Part shown: one piece after another, positions 27,001 to 35,125 of the stretch
Numbering within the stretch: the first letter of the stretch is position 1
Layout of the letters: each line of letters starts with the position of its first letter
DNA from: Verrucomicrobiota bacterium
GTDB lineage: Bacteria; Verrucomicrobiota; Verrucomicrobiia; Limisphaerales; PALSA-1396
Direction of reading: 5' to 3'
Assembly (NCBI GenBank): GCA_016200005.1
Contig: JACQFP010000039.1
Location: 1 to 59,121 of the forward strand
DNA length: 59,121 nt
Made by a program: the position numbers and the translations under genes
Notes under the pieces: generated by a model
Told to the model about the DNA's origin: nothing
Seen by the model: only the letters and a program-made list of their open reading frames with translations
The model's database searches: none

Positions 27001-27058
27001 TTGGAGTTCAGCCTCCAGGCTGTTTGCGCGGACGAACCCACTGAATGGTGAACTCCAG
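27000..27058. repeat. GTTGGAGTTC...GAACTCCA inverted repeat, copy 2
   Basis: Terminal arms GTTGGAGTTC and TGAACTCCA with an inner hairpin (CAGCCTCCAGGCTG). As with copy 1 at 6297, it begins at a stop codon (last base of TAG at 27000) and lies between convergent genes. Confidence 0.7.
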
Positions 27059-27098
27059 CTTGATTCCACTAACCGGTCAACCTAAACGCCGCCCTCAA

Positions 27099-29246
27099 TC
27101 AACCTTTATCGCCTGCGTTGCCGCTGGATGAACTTTTCCCAATCCCAATTTGTTTGAGGAAAGGCTCAATGGATCGGGGTCGTCCGAGAAATTTCTCAAT
27201 CGAAATGTTCACGTCGCGCGAATCGCCGGGTTCATAAATCTCCTTCCGCAACCGGCGACCGGCATTGGCGTCGAAATAACCGCCCGGCGCTTTCTCGAAC
27301 ACGGTCGCCATGTCCGCCGCGATGGCGTCCGCCCACGCGTAACCGTAATAACCGGCGTCGTAACCCATCAGATGACCAAAATAAGCGACGAACGCCGTCC
27401 CTTCCGGCACCGGAAAGAATACGTCACTCAGAATCTCATTCGATAATTTCACGGCGTCCGTGTTTCCGCCCTCGTGGATTTGCGTGTGCAACGCCAGGTC
27501 CAGCAGGCCGAAGGAAAGCTGACGCCGGTAGCGCGTGCCTTCGGTGGCGAGCCTTGCCTCTTTCAATTGCGCCAGAATTGCCGGCGGGATTTTTTTGGAC
27601 GGGTCGCGGTAGTCGGCGGCGAAGCTGTCTAAAACCTTTTTGTCCCAGACCCAGTTCTCCAGCATTTGGGAGGGCGCTTCGACAAAGTCCCTTGGCACGC
27701 TGGTGCCGGAAAAGCGGCCGTACTTGGCGCGGGTCACGATAGAATGCAGCGCGTGCCCAAATTCGTGGAACAACGTCTCCACTTCCTGATGGGCCAGCAG
27801 TGATGGCTGGTCTTTTTCCGGTGGTGGAAAGTTGCAAACCAACGCCACCGTGGGCCGCTGGTATTTCCCGTCGGGCAGCGCCTTCCCGTCGATGATGCCG
27901 AACTGGGCGAAATGATTGTATTTCCCTTCCCGTGGAAACATGTCGAGATAGAACAATCCGAGTGGCTCGCCGGTGGTCGCGTCCGAAACGGCGTAGAGTT
28001 GCAGGTCATCAATCCATTTGTACGGTGGCTCAAGACGCTCAAACTTCAGCCCGAAGATGCTCTGGTAAATGTTGAACATCCCTTGCAGCACCTTTAGATA
28101 CGGGAAATAAACGCGCAACGCCTCGGCGTCGATCGTGTATTTTTCCTTCTTCAATTGATTACTGTAGTAACGCCAGTCCCAGACATTGATCTTCGCGCTG
28201 GCATCGCCGGTTTCCTTCACCTTCAGCGCGCGAAACTCGGCGATCTCCGCGTCGAACTTGGGTTGCAAACCGGTCTTGAGTCGTTCAAGAAAATCCCGCG
28301 CGTTGGCCGCCGTCTTGGCCATCTTCGGTTCGATCTGATAATCCGCCCAGGTCGCGTAACCGAGTTTGTGCGCAATCTTGTCGCGCAGTTCGAGAATCTT
28401 TTGCAACAACGGAACATTTTCTTCCTTGGCCAGTGTGTCGTGGATGATCAAGAACCTTTTCCGAACGTCCTCGCTCTTGGCATTCTCCATCAGCATCAAG
28501 TAATGAAATGTGATGTTGGCCATGACGGTGTATTCGTCGTCGCCGGTTTTGACGCCCTTCTGATTGAGAAAACTTTCCGGCACACCCACCAGTTCGGTCT
28601 TCGTGAACTTAACCGGCCTTTGCACCTTGGTGATGTTGCTCTCAAAATCCGTCGTCAGCCGGCTCAGTTCCTTGCGCATCCTCTCAACTTCGTCGCGTTC
28701 CGGCTTCGGCAATTCCAGGCCGGCCCGTTTGTAATCGCGCAACGTTTCGGAAAACAGTTTGGCGTCCTCGCCGATCAATTTCGGATGCGTGGCGGCGAAC
28801 GCCTTGACCGCCGCGTAAACATCCTCGCGATAATCCAACCCCACCGCCCATTCCTGCAAAACCTTGGTCGCGTCGGTGGCGGCATCGCGAACGGCGGCGT
28901 TGGTGCTGGTTTCCTTAATTAGGCTGATCCGAATCGCCGTGAGATTGGCCTGATAACCGATGTCGTCCAGCGCGCGCACGGTATTCTCAAACGTGACCCT
29001 GGCGGGTGCCAGCTTGCCGAGCCGATCCAACGCGGCATTGGCCGTGGCGATGGTGCTCTTGATCGAAGAGTCGATGGCGTTGGTGCTCGTCTCAAATGTC
29101 GGCAAGCTGAAGACGGAATGGAAGCGGGCCGCTTTCTTCTGATAATCCTCAAACGACATCGCAGTGCTGTCGGTTCGGGGTGGAACGGAGTGGCAGGCTG
29201 TGAGCAGGTAAAGTGGTGTCAGAATCAAAATGGTTTTCGAATTCAT
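27099..29246 (-). CDS. M3-family metallopeptidase lipoprotein
   Basis: Exported zinc oligopeptidase of 715 residues, the length of the thimet/neurolysin/Dcp group. The N-terminus is a lipoprotein signal (MNSKTILILTPLYLLTACHS; lipobox Cys18), so it should sit on the periplasmic face of a membrane. The catalytic motif HEFGH is at 494-498 (ETLFHEFGHALHSI) and the third ligand Glu is in DFVEAPSQMLENWVW about 28 residues later. C-terminal substrate-binding motifs are present (YFGHLMGYDAGYYGYAWADAIAADM). It degrades short peptides. The gene is convergent with the broken acyltransferase gene and isolated from its other neighbours; ATG 29246 gives the signal sequence directly. Confidence 0.93.
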   Translation of the reverse strand: MNSKTILILTPLYLLTACHSVPPRTDSTAMSFEDYQKKAARFHSVFSLPTFETSTNAIDSSIKSTIATANAALDRLGKLAPARVTFENTVRALDDIGYQANLTAIRISLIKETSTNAAVRDAATDATKVLQEWAVGLDYREDVYAAVKAFAATHPKLIGEDAKLFSETLRDYKRAGLELPKPERDEVERMRKELSRLTTDFESNITKVQRPVKFTKTELVGVPESFLNQKGVKTGDDEYTVMANITFHYLMLMENAKSEDVRKRFLIIHDTLAKEENVPLLQKILELRDKIAHKLGYATWADYQIEPKMAKTAANARDFLERLKTGLQPKFDAEIAEFRALKVKETGDASAKINVWDWRYYSNQLKKEKYTIDAEALRVYFPYLKVLQGMFNIYQSIFGLKFERLEPPYKWIDDLQLYAVSDATTGEPLGLFYLDMFPREGKYNHFAQFGIIDGKALPDGKYQRPTVALVCNFPPPEKDQPSLLAHQEVETLFHEFGHALHSIVTRAKYGRFSGTSVPRDFVEAPSQMLENWVWDKKVLDSFAADYRDPSKKIPPAILAQLKEARLATEGTRYRRQLSFGLLDLALHTQIHEGGNTDAVKLSNEILSDVFFPVPEGTAFVAYFGHLMGYDAGYYGYAWADAIAADMATVFEKAPGGYFDANAGRRLRKEIYEPGDSRDVNISIEKFLGRPRSIEPFLKQIGIGKSSSSGNAGDKG

Positions 29247-29472
29247 GCGGCGACAAACTACCGACGGAAACTACCGGCAATCAAGTCGATTCGCCGAAGC
29301 ATGATGGTGACGACGAGAGTTTTGTGTTTGCCAAGCCGGTGTGCCGCCAATACCATCACGCTCATGTTTTCTGAATTGAAGACCGTCACGACCACGACGA
29401 TGTAGCGTTCGTCTCCTAACGAGATGGACGTGAACGCCTCTGACCGACCGTCCGGGGCGTTTTTGTTTACGG

Positions 29473-29508
29473 TTCTAACCGCAGATGAACTCAGATGAAC
29501 GCAGATGA
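29473..29508. repeat. AACCGCAGATGAACTCAGAT repeat, copy 1 (direct)
   Basis: TTCTAACCGCAGATGAACTC followed by AGATGAACGCAGATGA. Internally it is a 10-11 bp unit (GCAGATGAAC / TCAGATGAAC / GCAGATGA). The ATG used by the GxxExxY gene (29495) lies inside it. Confidence 0.85.
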
Positions 29509-29917
29509 TTTTTCCAAACCAGACGCCGGGAAGGCGGAGGCCTATCCGTGCAAAGAAGAGACTCATGCCATCATCGGCTGTGCGTTCGAGGTGTTGAACG
29601 AACTCGGACACGGCCTAAACGAGAAGCTTTATGAGAATTCGCTGGTCGTGGAATTCAAACGTCGCGGCATCGCTTTTGATCAACAGCGCAATTTTGAAGT
29701 GCGTTACAAAGGCGAGCACGTTGGCGAGTTCGTTCCGGATTTGATTGCTTACGGGAAAGTCGTCGTGGATGCCAAGTGCATTGACCGGATTACCGACCAC
29801 GAACGCGGCCAAATGTTGAACTACCTGCGCATTACCAAACTTCCCGTTGGCCTGATTCTGAACTTCAAGCACGCCAAGCTGGAATTTGAAAGGATCGTTC
29901 TTTCTAACCGCAGATGA
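29495..29917 (+). CDS. GxxExxY family protein
   Basis: Soluble protein of 140 residues. The family motif is visible as ELGHGLNEKLYENSLVVEF, preceded by THAIIGCAFEVLNEL. Later conserved parts are FEVRYKGEHVGEFVPDLI, VVDAKCIDRI (the D...E/D-x-K pattern of PD-(D/E)xK nucleases: DLIAYGKVVVDAK), HERGQMLNYLRIT and GLILNFKHAKLEFERIV. The nuclease-like fold is established for the family by motif only; the biological role is unknown. Both ends of the frame are built from the flanking repeat: ATG 29495 is in copy 1, and the terminal residues LSNRR plus the TGA stop are in copy 2. An inverted third copy lies at 30030. Confidence 0.9.
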   Translation: MNADDFSKPDAGKAEAYPCKEETHAIIGCAFEVLNELGHGLNEKLYENSLVVEFKRRGIAFDQQRNFEVRYKGEHVGEFVPDLIAYGKVVVDAKCIDRITDHERGQMLNYLRITKLPVGLILNFKHAKLEFERIVLSNRR

Positions 29918-29936
29918 ACTCAGATGGACGCAGATA
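29902..29936. repeat. AACCGCAGATGAACTCAGAT repeat, copy 2 (direct)
   Basis: TTCTAACCGCAGATGAACTC then AGATGGACGCAGATA, in the same orientation as copy 1, 429 bp away. It encodes the last residues (SNRR) and stop of the GxxExxY gene. Confidence 0.85.
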
Positions 29937-30029
29937 ACAAACAGCAAAACGGAGTTTGGTGCTTTGCCGGATGGAAGCCTGGCAGAATTCAGGTTCTGTC
30001 TTATCACGGCAGCTCCGCCGCCGTAAAAA

Positions 30030-30061
30030 ATCTGCGTTCATCTGCGTCCATCTGCGGTTAA
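30030..30061. repeat. AACCGCAGATGAACTCAGAT repeat, copy 3 (inverted)
   Basis: ATCTGCGTTCATCTGCGTCC then ATCTGCGGTTAA: the same unit in inverse orientation, ending 14 bp before the thrS ATG. It may occupy part of the thrS leader. Confidence 0.85.
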
Positions 30062-30074
30062 ACTTTTGGAATCT

Positions 30075-32141
30075 ATGGAAAACGAACGCAAAACTTTAGA
30101 CGACCGCGCCAAGATGACCGAGCTGGAGCGCATCCGACACTCCTGCGCCCACGTCATGGCCACCGCCATCCTGCGCCTGTGGCCCGACGCGCAATTCGCC
30201 GCCGGGCCGCCGGTGGAAAATGGTTTCTACTACGACGTTGATTTGAAGCACCGCATCTCGCCCGAAGATTTTCCGAAGGTCGAGGAGGAGATGAAGAAGG
30301 AAGTCAAAGCAAACCATCCGTTCGAGAAAATCGTCGTCACGCGCGAACAGGCGATGAAGGACTCGGAGAGCGGACGGCTCGGCGGATTGACCGAGCGACC
30401 GGGCAATCCGAGCAAGTTCAAGATCGGCAACCTGGAAGCCATTCCCGAGGGCGAGCAGATCACTTACTACAAGAACGGCGACTTCATTGACCTGTGCGCC
30501 GGGCCGCACGTGATGCGCACCGGCAACATCGGCGCGTTCAAGCTCACCACCGTGGCCAGCGCCTACTACAAGGGCGACGAGAAGAACCCGCAACTCCAGC
30601 GCATCTACGGCACGGCGTTCAAGAACAAGACCGCGCTCGACGAGTATTTCAAGATGCTCGAAGAGGCCAAGCGCCGCGACCATCGCAAGATCGGCGCGGA
30701 GATGGGGCTGTTCGTGATTGACACCGAGTTTGTCGGGCCGGGACTGCCGCTTTGGTTGCCGAAAGGGACGGCCATCGTGGAGGAACTGGAGAAGCTCGCG
30801 AAGGAAACTGAATTCGCCGCCGGTTATGTGCGCGTGAAGACGCCGCACATCGCGAAAGAAAAAATGTATCTCACCAGCGGGCATCTGCCGGTGCTTTACA
30901 AGGAAAGCATGTTTCCGCCGATGAAGCTCGACGAACTGGCAGAAAAACGACACGAACTTACGAACTCGCTACGTGCGGCTTCCAACATCGTTTATGGTTG
31001 GGCGGCAAGCCAAATTAGTGAGGAAATGGCGAAACATGGTGAGCCCGTGGAGTTGATGGAAAAGGTCATCGCCGAGTACCGGAATTCGAAGTCTCTTCCC
31101 GCAGAAGTATCTCAACAGTTATCCGTATTCGAGTCGGTGAAGCGAGCGCTCCGCGAGCTTTCTCCGCCGGAAACTTACTACCTCAAAGCCATGAACTGCC
31201 CGCATCATCACCGCATTTTTGCGGCTGAGCCGCGCAGCTATCGCGATCTGCCGTTGCGTCTGGCCGAATACGGATGCAATTACCGCTACGAGCAGAGCGG
31301 CGAGTTGTTCGGCCTCATGCGCGTGCGCTCGCTCAACATGAACGACGCGCACATCTATTGCACGCCGGAGCAGTTCGCCGCCGAGTTCAACGCGGTGAAC
31401 GAAATGTATCTGAAGTATTTCAAGATTTTCGGCTTCGAGAAATACGTCATGCGCTTCAGCACGCACGACCCGTCGCGCCTGACCGGCGACAACGCCAAGT
31501 TCGTCAACGAACCGGCGCTGTGGAAGCAGACCGAAGACATGGTCCGCGACACGCTGAAGAATTCGGGCATCCCTTACGTGGAAGTGCCGAACGAGGCGGC
31601 GTTCTACGGCCCGAAGATTGACGTGCAGGTCTGGAGCGTCATCGGCCGCGAATTCACGCTGGCGACCAACCAGGTGGACTTCGCCGTGCCCGCCCGGTTC
31701 GGCCTCACCTACCGCGACAAGGACAACTCAAACAAGACGCCGCTCTGCATCCATCGCGCGCCGCTCGGCACGCACGAACGCTTCATCGGCTTCCTGATTG
31801 AGCATTACGCGGGCAACTTCCCGCTCTGGCTCGCGCCGGATCAGGTGCGCGTCATCACGCTCAACGACGACGAAGCGTTGATCGCCTACGCCAAGCCCAT
31901 CGTGGCCGAACTGCGCGCGAACATGGTGCGCGTGGATGCGGATTTCAGCGCGACGCCGTTCAAGGCGAAGATTGCCAACGCGGAACAATTGCGCGTCCAC
32001 ACGATGCTGGTCATCGGCGGTCGCGACATGGAAGCCGGCGCAGTGAGCGTGCGTCTCCACCACGGCGGTCCGCAAGGCGCGAAGCCGAAGGCGGAAGTCA
32101 TCGCGGATATTCTGGCGAGCATCAAGGAGCGCAGGGCGTAA
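30075..32141 (+). CDS. thrS: Threonyl-tRNA synthetase with in-frame insertion
   Basis: Charges tRNA-Thr. About 688 residues from ATG 30075 (TTG 30066 is also in frame). There is no N-terminal TGS domain; the chain begins at the editing domain (RIRHSCAHVMATAI with the HxxxH metal site; DLCAGPHV). The class II core has MNCPHHH (zinc Cys), motif 2 RYEQSGELFGLMRVRSLNMN, and motif 3 GTHERFIGFLIEHYAG. The anticodon-binding domain ends the protein (QVRVITLNDD..., LVIGGRDMEAG). Oddity: about 78 residues (~287-365, nt ~30937-31170), including LTNSLRAASNIVYGWAASQI, sit between SMFPPMKLDE and YYLKAMNC, where homologues are nearly continuous; this part is less GC-rich than the rest. A 3' fragment of a second copy lies at 33502 and another piece at 38085. 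Confidence 0.94.
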   Translation: MENERKTLDDRAKMTELERIRHSCAHVMATAILRLWPDAQFAAGPPVENGFYYDVDLKHRISPEDFPKVEEEMKKEVKANHPFEKIVVTREQAMKDSESGRLGGLTERPGNPSKFKIGNLEAIPEGEQITYYKNGDFIDLCAGPHVMRTGNIGAFKLTTVASAYYKGDEKNPQLQRIYGTAFKNKTALDEYFKMLEEAKRRDHRKIGAEMGLFVIDTEFVGPGLPLWLPKGTAIVEELEKLAKETEFAAGYVRVKTPHIAKEKMYLTSGHLPVLYKESMFPPMKLDELAEKRHELTNSLRAASNIVYGWAASQISEEMAKHGEPVELMEKVIAEYRNSKSLPAEVSQQLSVFESVKRALRELSPPETYYLKAMNCPHHHRIFAAEPRSYRDLPLRLAEYGCNYRYEQSGELFGLMRVRSLNMNDAHIYCTPEQFAAEFNAVNEMYLKYFKIFGFEKYVMRFSTHDPSRLTGDNAKFVNEPALWKQTEDMVRDTLKNSGIPYVEVPNEAAFYGPKIDVQVWSVIGREFTLATNQVDFAVPARFGLTYRDKDNSNKTPLCIHRAPLGTHERFIGFLIEHYAGNFPLWLAPDQVRVITLNDDEALIAYAKPIVAELRANMVRVDADFSATPFKAKIANAEQLRVHTMLVIGGRDMEAGAVSVRLHHGGPQGAKPKAEVIADILASIKERRA

Positions 32142-32188
32142 AGCAAACGATGTGGAGTGAGGTTTCCCTGACGCGCCTTTGTTGCGGT

Positions 32189-32596
32189 TTAACCTCTGCG
32201 CTGGCGTGAAGGTTTCGTTTCTCGCTTGTCAGAGGGTGAAATCAGTTTCTGCGCGGATTTCTTTTTCGAGGCTTTCGCGTTCGGATTAAATGCCAAGGCA
32301 AGTTTCAGCCAGTCGTCCAACTCGCCATCGGTTGCCAGTCCCGCTGGATTGACAAACACGAAACCGCGCATCGGACGCCCCGTAAAATCCATCGGCACGC
32401 AACCTTTCCTACGTAGCGCGGTGTCATAGACCGCTGGATCAATGCGCGCCATCAGGCGGTTCTTCTCGACGCCTACGCACATCTTCCCGTCCACCATGAA
32501 GCAAAGCCCGCCCATCATGTGCTTTTCCTCAAACCGCACTCGCGACTTGGAGAAACCGCGACGGATGCGCTCCGCCAGTTGTTCATCGTAAGCCAT
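32189..32596 (-). CDS. TfoX N-terminal domain protein
   Basis: Small cytosolic protein of 135 residues. Its core is a TfoX/Sxy N-terminal domain: AERIRRGFSKSRVRFEEKHMMGGLCFMVDGKMCVGV, YDTALRRKGCVPMDFTGRPMRGFVFV and DDWLKLALAF. A Lys/Arg-rich tail follows (KASKKKSAQKL...SRQRRG). In gamma-proteobacteria the two-domain TfoX/Sxy activates competence genes; stand-alone N-terminal-domain proteins like this one have no agreed role. The gene starts 3 bp after the stop of the hxlR-type gene, so the two form an operon read leftward, convergent with thrS. ATG 32596 was chosen for the correct domain start. Confidence 0.87.
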   Translation of the reverse strand: MAYDEQLAERIRRGFSKSRVRFEEKHMMGGLCFMVDGKMCVGVEKNRLMARIDPAVYDTALRRKGCVPMDFTGRPMRGFVFVNPAGLATDGELDDWLKLALAFNPNAKASKKKSAQKLISPSDKRETKPSRQRRG

Positions 32597-32599
32597 AAG

Positions 32600-33019
32600 T
32601 CAGGATTTGGGATTTGGGTTGGTAAAGCGCGCCGCCAATTCACGGATGAAACCATCGCGGTCGGTTCGGATGCGGCGCATAACGGCTGGCGGCGCTGTGG
32701 TTTTGGGGTCGTATTTTGCCGACCACAAACTGATTTCTAAAAGGGCGGGAAGCAAATCCAGTCCCTTTTGAGTCGGAGAGTAAATGAATTGTCGCCGGTT
32801 GCTCTGGTCTCGTGATTTTGCGATCAAACCCTCGGCTTCAAGTCGCGCCAGCCGCTCCGACAGGATGTTGGTGGAAATCCCCTCTTCGGCTGCCAGCAGC
32901 TCGCTGTAGTGCCGTTTGTCTTTGAAAAGCAAATCCCGCAGGAGCAGCAAACTCCACTTGTCGCCAAAAATATCGAGCGCGAATGCAATGGGGCAGTGAG
33001 ATCGCGTTGTCCGTTTCAT
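32600..33019 (-). CDS. HxlR-family transcriptional regulator
   Basis: Winged-helix regulator of 139 residues. The HxlR core is clear: CPIAFALDIFGDKWSLLLL, then RDLLFKDKRHYSELL, GISTNILSERLARLEAEGLI and RRQFIYSPTQKGLDLLPAL. One Cys close to the N-terminus (SHCPIAFAL) sits where redox-sensing family members carry theirs; sensing is inference. The start at 33019 (MKRTTRSHCP) is typical; a longer frame upstream would cover the operator region. It heads an operon with the TfoX-like gene (3-bp gap) and is divergent from the NTF2-like gene at 33143. Two near-identical palindromes lie between the two starts, suggesting autoregulation and control of that gene. Confidence 0.9.
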   Translation of the reverse strand: MKRTTRSHCPIAFALDIFGDKWSLLLLRDLLFKDKRHYSELLAAEEGISTNILSERLARLEAEGLIAKSRDQSNRRQFIYSPTQKGLDLLPALLEISLWSAKYDPKTTAPPAVMRRIRTDRDGFIRELAARFTNPNPKS

Positions 33020-33044
33020 TTCAGCATTTCCATGATTAAAAATC

Positions 33045-33100
33045 GGCTTGCAAAAGGCAAGCCATCCGGCACTTTTATTACGACTTGCAAAAAGCAAGTC
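33045..33100. promoter_or_regulatory. Pair of palindromic operators between hxlR and the NTF2-like gene
   Basis: Site 1, 33045-33063: GGCTTGC, 5 bp, GCAAGCC. Site 2, 33082-33100: GACTTGC, 5 bp, GCAAGTC. Both have 7-bp perfect arms around an A-rich spacer and are 37 bp apart centre to centre, close to 3.5 helical turns. They fill the 123-bp gap between divergent genes and are the likely HxlR binding sites. Confidence 0.75.
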
Positions 33101-33142
33101 ATTCGACACCGCCAACGAAACAATCAACCGGCAAAAAGAAAA

Positions 33143-33508
33143 ATGAAAACCGCGAGTCAAACAGTGAATCACTTCTATGACGTGTGCAACAACAAGCAGG
33201 GTCAGGGCTTGGATGCTCTGGTTGCAGACAACATCACCTTTGAAGGGCCGCTCATGCGCCTTTCGGGTGCGAGTCAATATCTGTCAACGGTCGGCCCGTT
33301 CCTGAAATTCCATAAGAGCATGAGAATGCTCCAGCAGTTTGAAACCGGAGAACACGTCTGCTCGATTTACGAGATGACGCTCGGCACACCAGCGGGCGGA
33401 ACTTTTACTTCGTCGTTCGCCGACTGGATTCGCGTAGTGAATGGAAAAGTGGCAGAGCAAAAGCTTTACTACGACCCGCGCGAGTTCGCGAAAGCCTTCG
33501 GGATGTGA
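33143..33508 (+). CDS. NTF2-like / SnoaL-type small protein
   Basis: Cytosolic protein of 121 residues with the length and pattern of the NTF2-like superfamily: TVNHFYDVCNNKQGQGLDAL, DNITFEGPLM, YLSTVGPFLKFHKSMRM, SIYEMTLGTPAGGTF, FADWIRVVNGKVAEQKLYYDPREF. Such proteins bind or isomerise small hydrophobic ligands; the substrate is unknown. It is divergent from hxlR across the double operator, so it is probably the regulator's main target. ATG 33143 follows an A-rich stretch. Oddity: its last codons and TGA coincide with the first bases of a thrS-like fragment (from ~33502), so the gene's natural end may have been altered by that insertion. Confidence 0.83.
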   Translation: MKTASQTVNHFYDVCNNKQGQGLDALVADNITFEGPLMRLSGASQYLSTVGPFLKFHKSMRMLQQFETGEHVCSIYEMTLGTPAGGTFTSSFADWIRVVNGKVAEQKLYYDPREFAKAFGM

Positions 33509-34136
33509 CGCGCAAGGTGTTGATCGAATCCGGCATCAACTACGTGGAGGTCGCCAACGAGGCGGCGTTCTACGGGCCGAAGATTGACGTGCAGGTGCGG
33601 AGCGCCATCGGCCGCGAATTCACCATCGTCACTAAGTCCGAGCCGGATGGGCGGGGACTTCGCCCTGCCCGCTGGTGTCCGTCCGCAAGGACTTCGGCCT
33701 CACCTACCGCGACCAGGACAATTCCAACAAGACGCCGTTGTGCATCCATCGCGCGCCGCTCGGCACGCATGAGCGGTTCATCGGCTTCCTCATCGAGCAT
33801 TACGCGGGCAACTTCCCGCTCTGGCTCGCGCCGGATCAGGTGCGCGTCATCACGCTCAACGACGACGAAGCGTTGATTAACTACGCCAAGCCCATCGTGG
33901 CCGAACTCCGCGCGAGCATGGTCCGCGTGGATTCGGATTTCAGCGCAACGCCGTTTAAGGCGAAGATTTCCAACGCGGAACAATTGCGCGTTCACACGAT
34001 GCTCGTCATCGGCGGTCGCGACATGGAGGCCGGACAAGTTTCCGTGCGGTTGCACCACGGCGGCCCGCAAGGCACGAAGCCAAAGGCGGAAGTAGTAGCG
34101 GAGATTCTGACCGCCGGGCGGGAGCGACGCGGATAA
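33502..34136 (+). pseudogene. 3' fragment of a second thrS
   Basis: Begins with VLIESGINYVEVANEAAFYG, matching the intact thrS from ~31550, and runs to the same C-terminus (MLVIGGRDMEAGQVSVRLHH). It covers about 190 C-terminal codons. The frame shifts near 33640-33690 (an altered stretch in place of NQVDFAVPARFG), so two frames share it: 33505-33876 and 33675-34136. From ~33800 the DNA is almost identical to 31806-31880 of intact thrS, which means recent duplication or gene conversion. There is no start, editing or motif 2 region, so it cannot make an active synthetase. Confidence 0.88.
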
Positions 34137-34179
34137 TTCCGTTCTCAGTGCCGCTGTCGATGAAGGTTTTTGCTTGCAT

Positions 34180-34209
34180 GAATTCTTGTCCCACCTGGGA
34201 CAATAATTC
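34180..34209. repeat. CACCTG-centred palindrome, copy 1
   Basis: Thirty bp: arms GAATTCTTGTCCCA and TGGGACAATAATTC around CC (one mismatch). It lies 15 bp from the stop of the PaaX-like gene, at the left edge of the TOTE module. Confidence 0.85.
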
Positions 34210-34223
34210 ATCAACCGGCTTTG

Positions 34224-35009
34224 TCAGCCCGACGTGAAGGTTTGCAGTTGCGATCCAGCCTGCCGCAGAACCGCAACTCTCCGCTGCCATGCCGATTGCC
34301 CCAGGTAACCGGATGGCCAAAGTCGTTCCGGCAGCAGCGGATCATCCGTCACCGCGTCCAGCCAGGCATCGCGTTCAACCGTCGCCCAGCGCAGCAATGC
34401 CTTCGCTGCTGCTTCACTCCGCAACGCCCCGTCTGGCTGTTCGTCCAAGATTTTTATCAATCGAAGATAACGCCGGTTGATGCGCTCGAAGTCCCAAGCG
34501 CCGGTGACGATTTCCGCGTCGGATTCGCAGGCGCAGGGTCGCGCGTCGAGCAGGAGTAACGATTCTACGTCAATCTTTGCGCCGACGAGAATTTGGCGTT
34601 CCTCCTCCAACGGATCAGGTGTGACCCAGACGCTACCTTGAAGGCATCCGAAACCTCGGTCGTGCAAGTAACGTCGCAACCGCTTGCGATGGCTGTCGCG
34701 AGCGACTGGAACATCAAACAACACCAAGCGCCATCGCCCGTCCCATTCACGCGACCACCGAACCTGCGGGTCGCGCCCGCCCAACGCATGGAGGCGTCCT
34801 TGGGCGGTGAGGCGATAAATGCGCTCATCCGAACTGCCTGCCTGGGCTTCGATCAATTCCCCTTTCTTCAAAACTGAAAGCTGCTGTTGCAGTCCATTTC
34901 GATAGGCCCAGCTTTCGTAAGAATCGGTGAAGTTGCGAAAGGTCGGCCGCATCAGCTTGTCTGCGGACCAGAGCAAAAAATTCAGGAGTTCTTCCGTCTT
35001 GGATTTCAT
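34224..35009 (-). CDS. PaaX-like transcriptional regulator
   Basis: About 261 residues. N-terminal winged helix (KTEELLNFLLWSADKLMRP..., LQQQLSVLKKGELIEAQ, RIYRLTAQGRLHALGG), a central ferredoxin-like domain (WDGRWRLVLFDVPVARDSHR, LRRYLHDRGFGCLQGSVWV), and a C-terminal helical domain (WDFERINRRYLRLIKIL; LLPERLWPSGYLGQSAWQRR). This is the PaaX layout; its central domain shares the Cas2 fold. PaaX represses catabolic operons in response to CoA thioesters, but no such operon is here. The gene is divergent from the TOTE gene (117 bp between starts), with a 30-bp palindrome in the gap, so it is likely the module's regulator. ATG 35009 starts the winged helix; the longer frame would read through the palindrome. 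Confidence 0.8.
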   Translation of the reverse strand: MKSKTEELLNFLLWSADKLMRPTFRNFTDSYESWAYRNGLQQQLSVLKKGELIEAQAGSSDERIYRLTAQGRLHALGGRDPQVRWSREWDGRWRLVLFDVPVARDSHRKRLRRYLHDRGFGCLQGSVWVTPDPLEEERQILVGAKIDVESLLLLDARPCACESDAEIVTGAWDFERINRRYLRLIKILDEQPDGALRSEAAAKALLRWATVERDAWLDAVTDDPLLPERLWPSGYLGQSAWQRRVAVLRQAGSQLQTFTSG

Positions 35010-35048
35010 GGGCGTCAGTTTGCAGGAAACCGGCAACGAAAGCCATAC

Positions 35049-35078
35049 GGATTTCTGTCCCAGGTGGGACAAGAATCC
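35049..35078. promoter_or_regulatory. CAGGTG-centred palindrome, copy 2, in the paaX-like/TOTE divergent promoter
   Basis: Arms GGATTTCTGTCCCA and TGGGACAAGAATCC around GG (two mismatches). It lies 40-70 bp from both divergent starts, a normal operator position. Confidence 0.75.
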
Positions 35079-35125
35079 ATCGCTAGCATGGGCGGCGGCA
35101 CTCGACGGCCTTTCGGGTTTTGGCT

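Noticed and set aside
29473-30061. CRISPR-like array around the GxxExxY gene
   Set aside because: Only three copies, one inverted, with a gene-sized spacer; not a CRISPR array.
33505-34136. A second functional thrS or anticodon-binding protein
   Set aside because: No start region, and a frame change near 33640-33690; better explained as a duplicate fragment.
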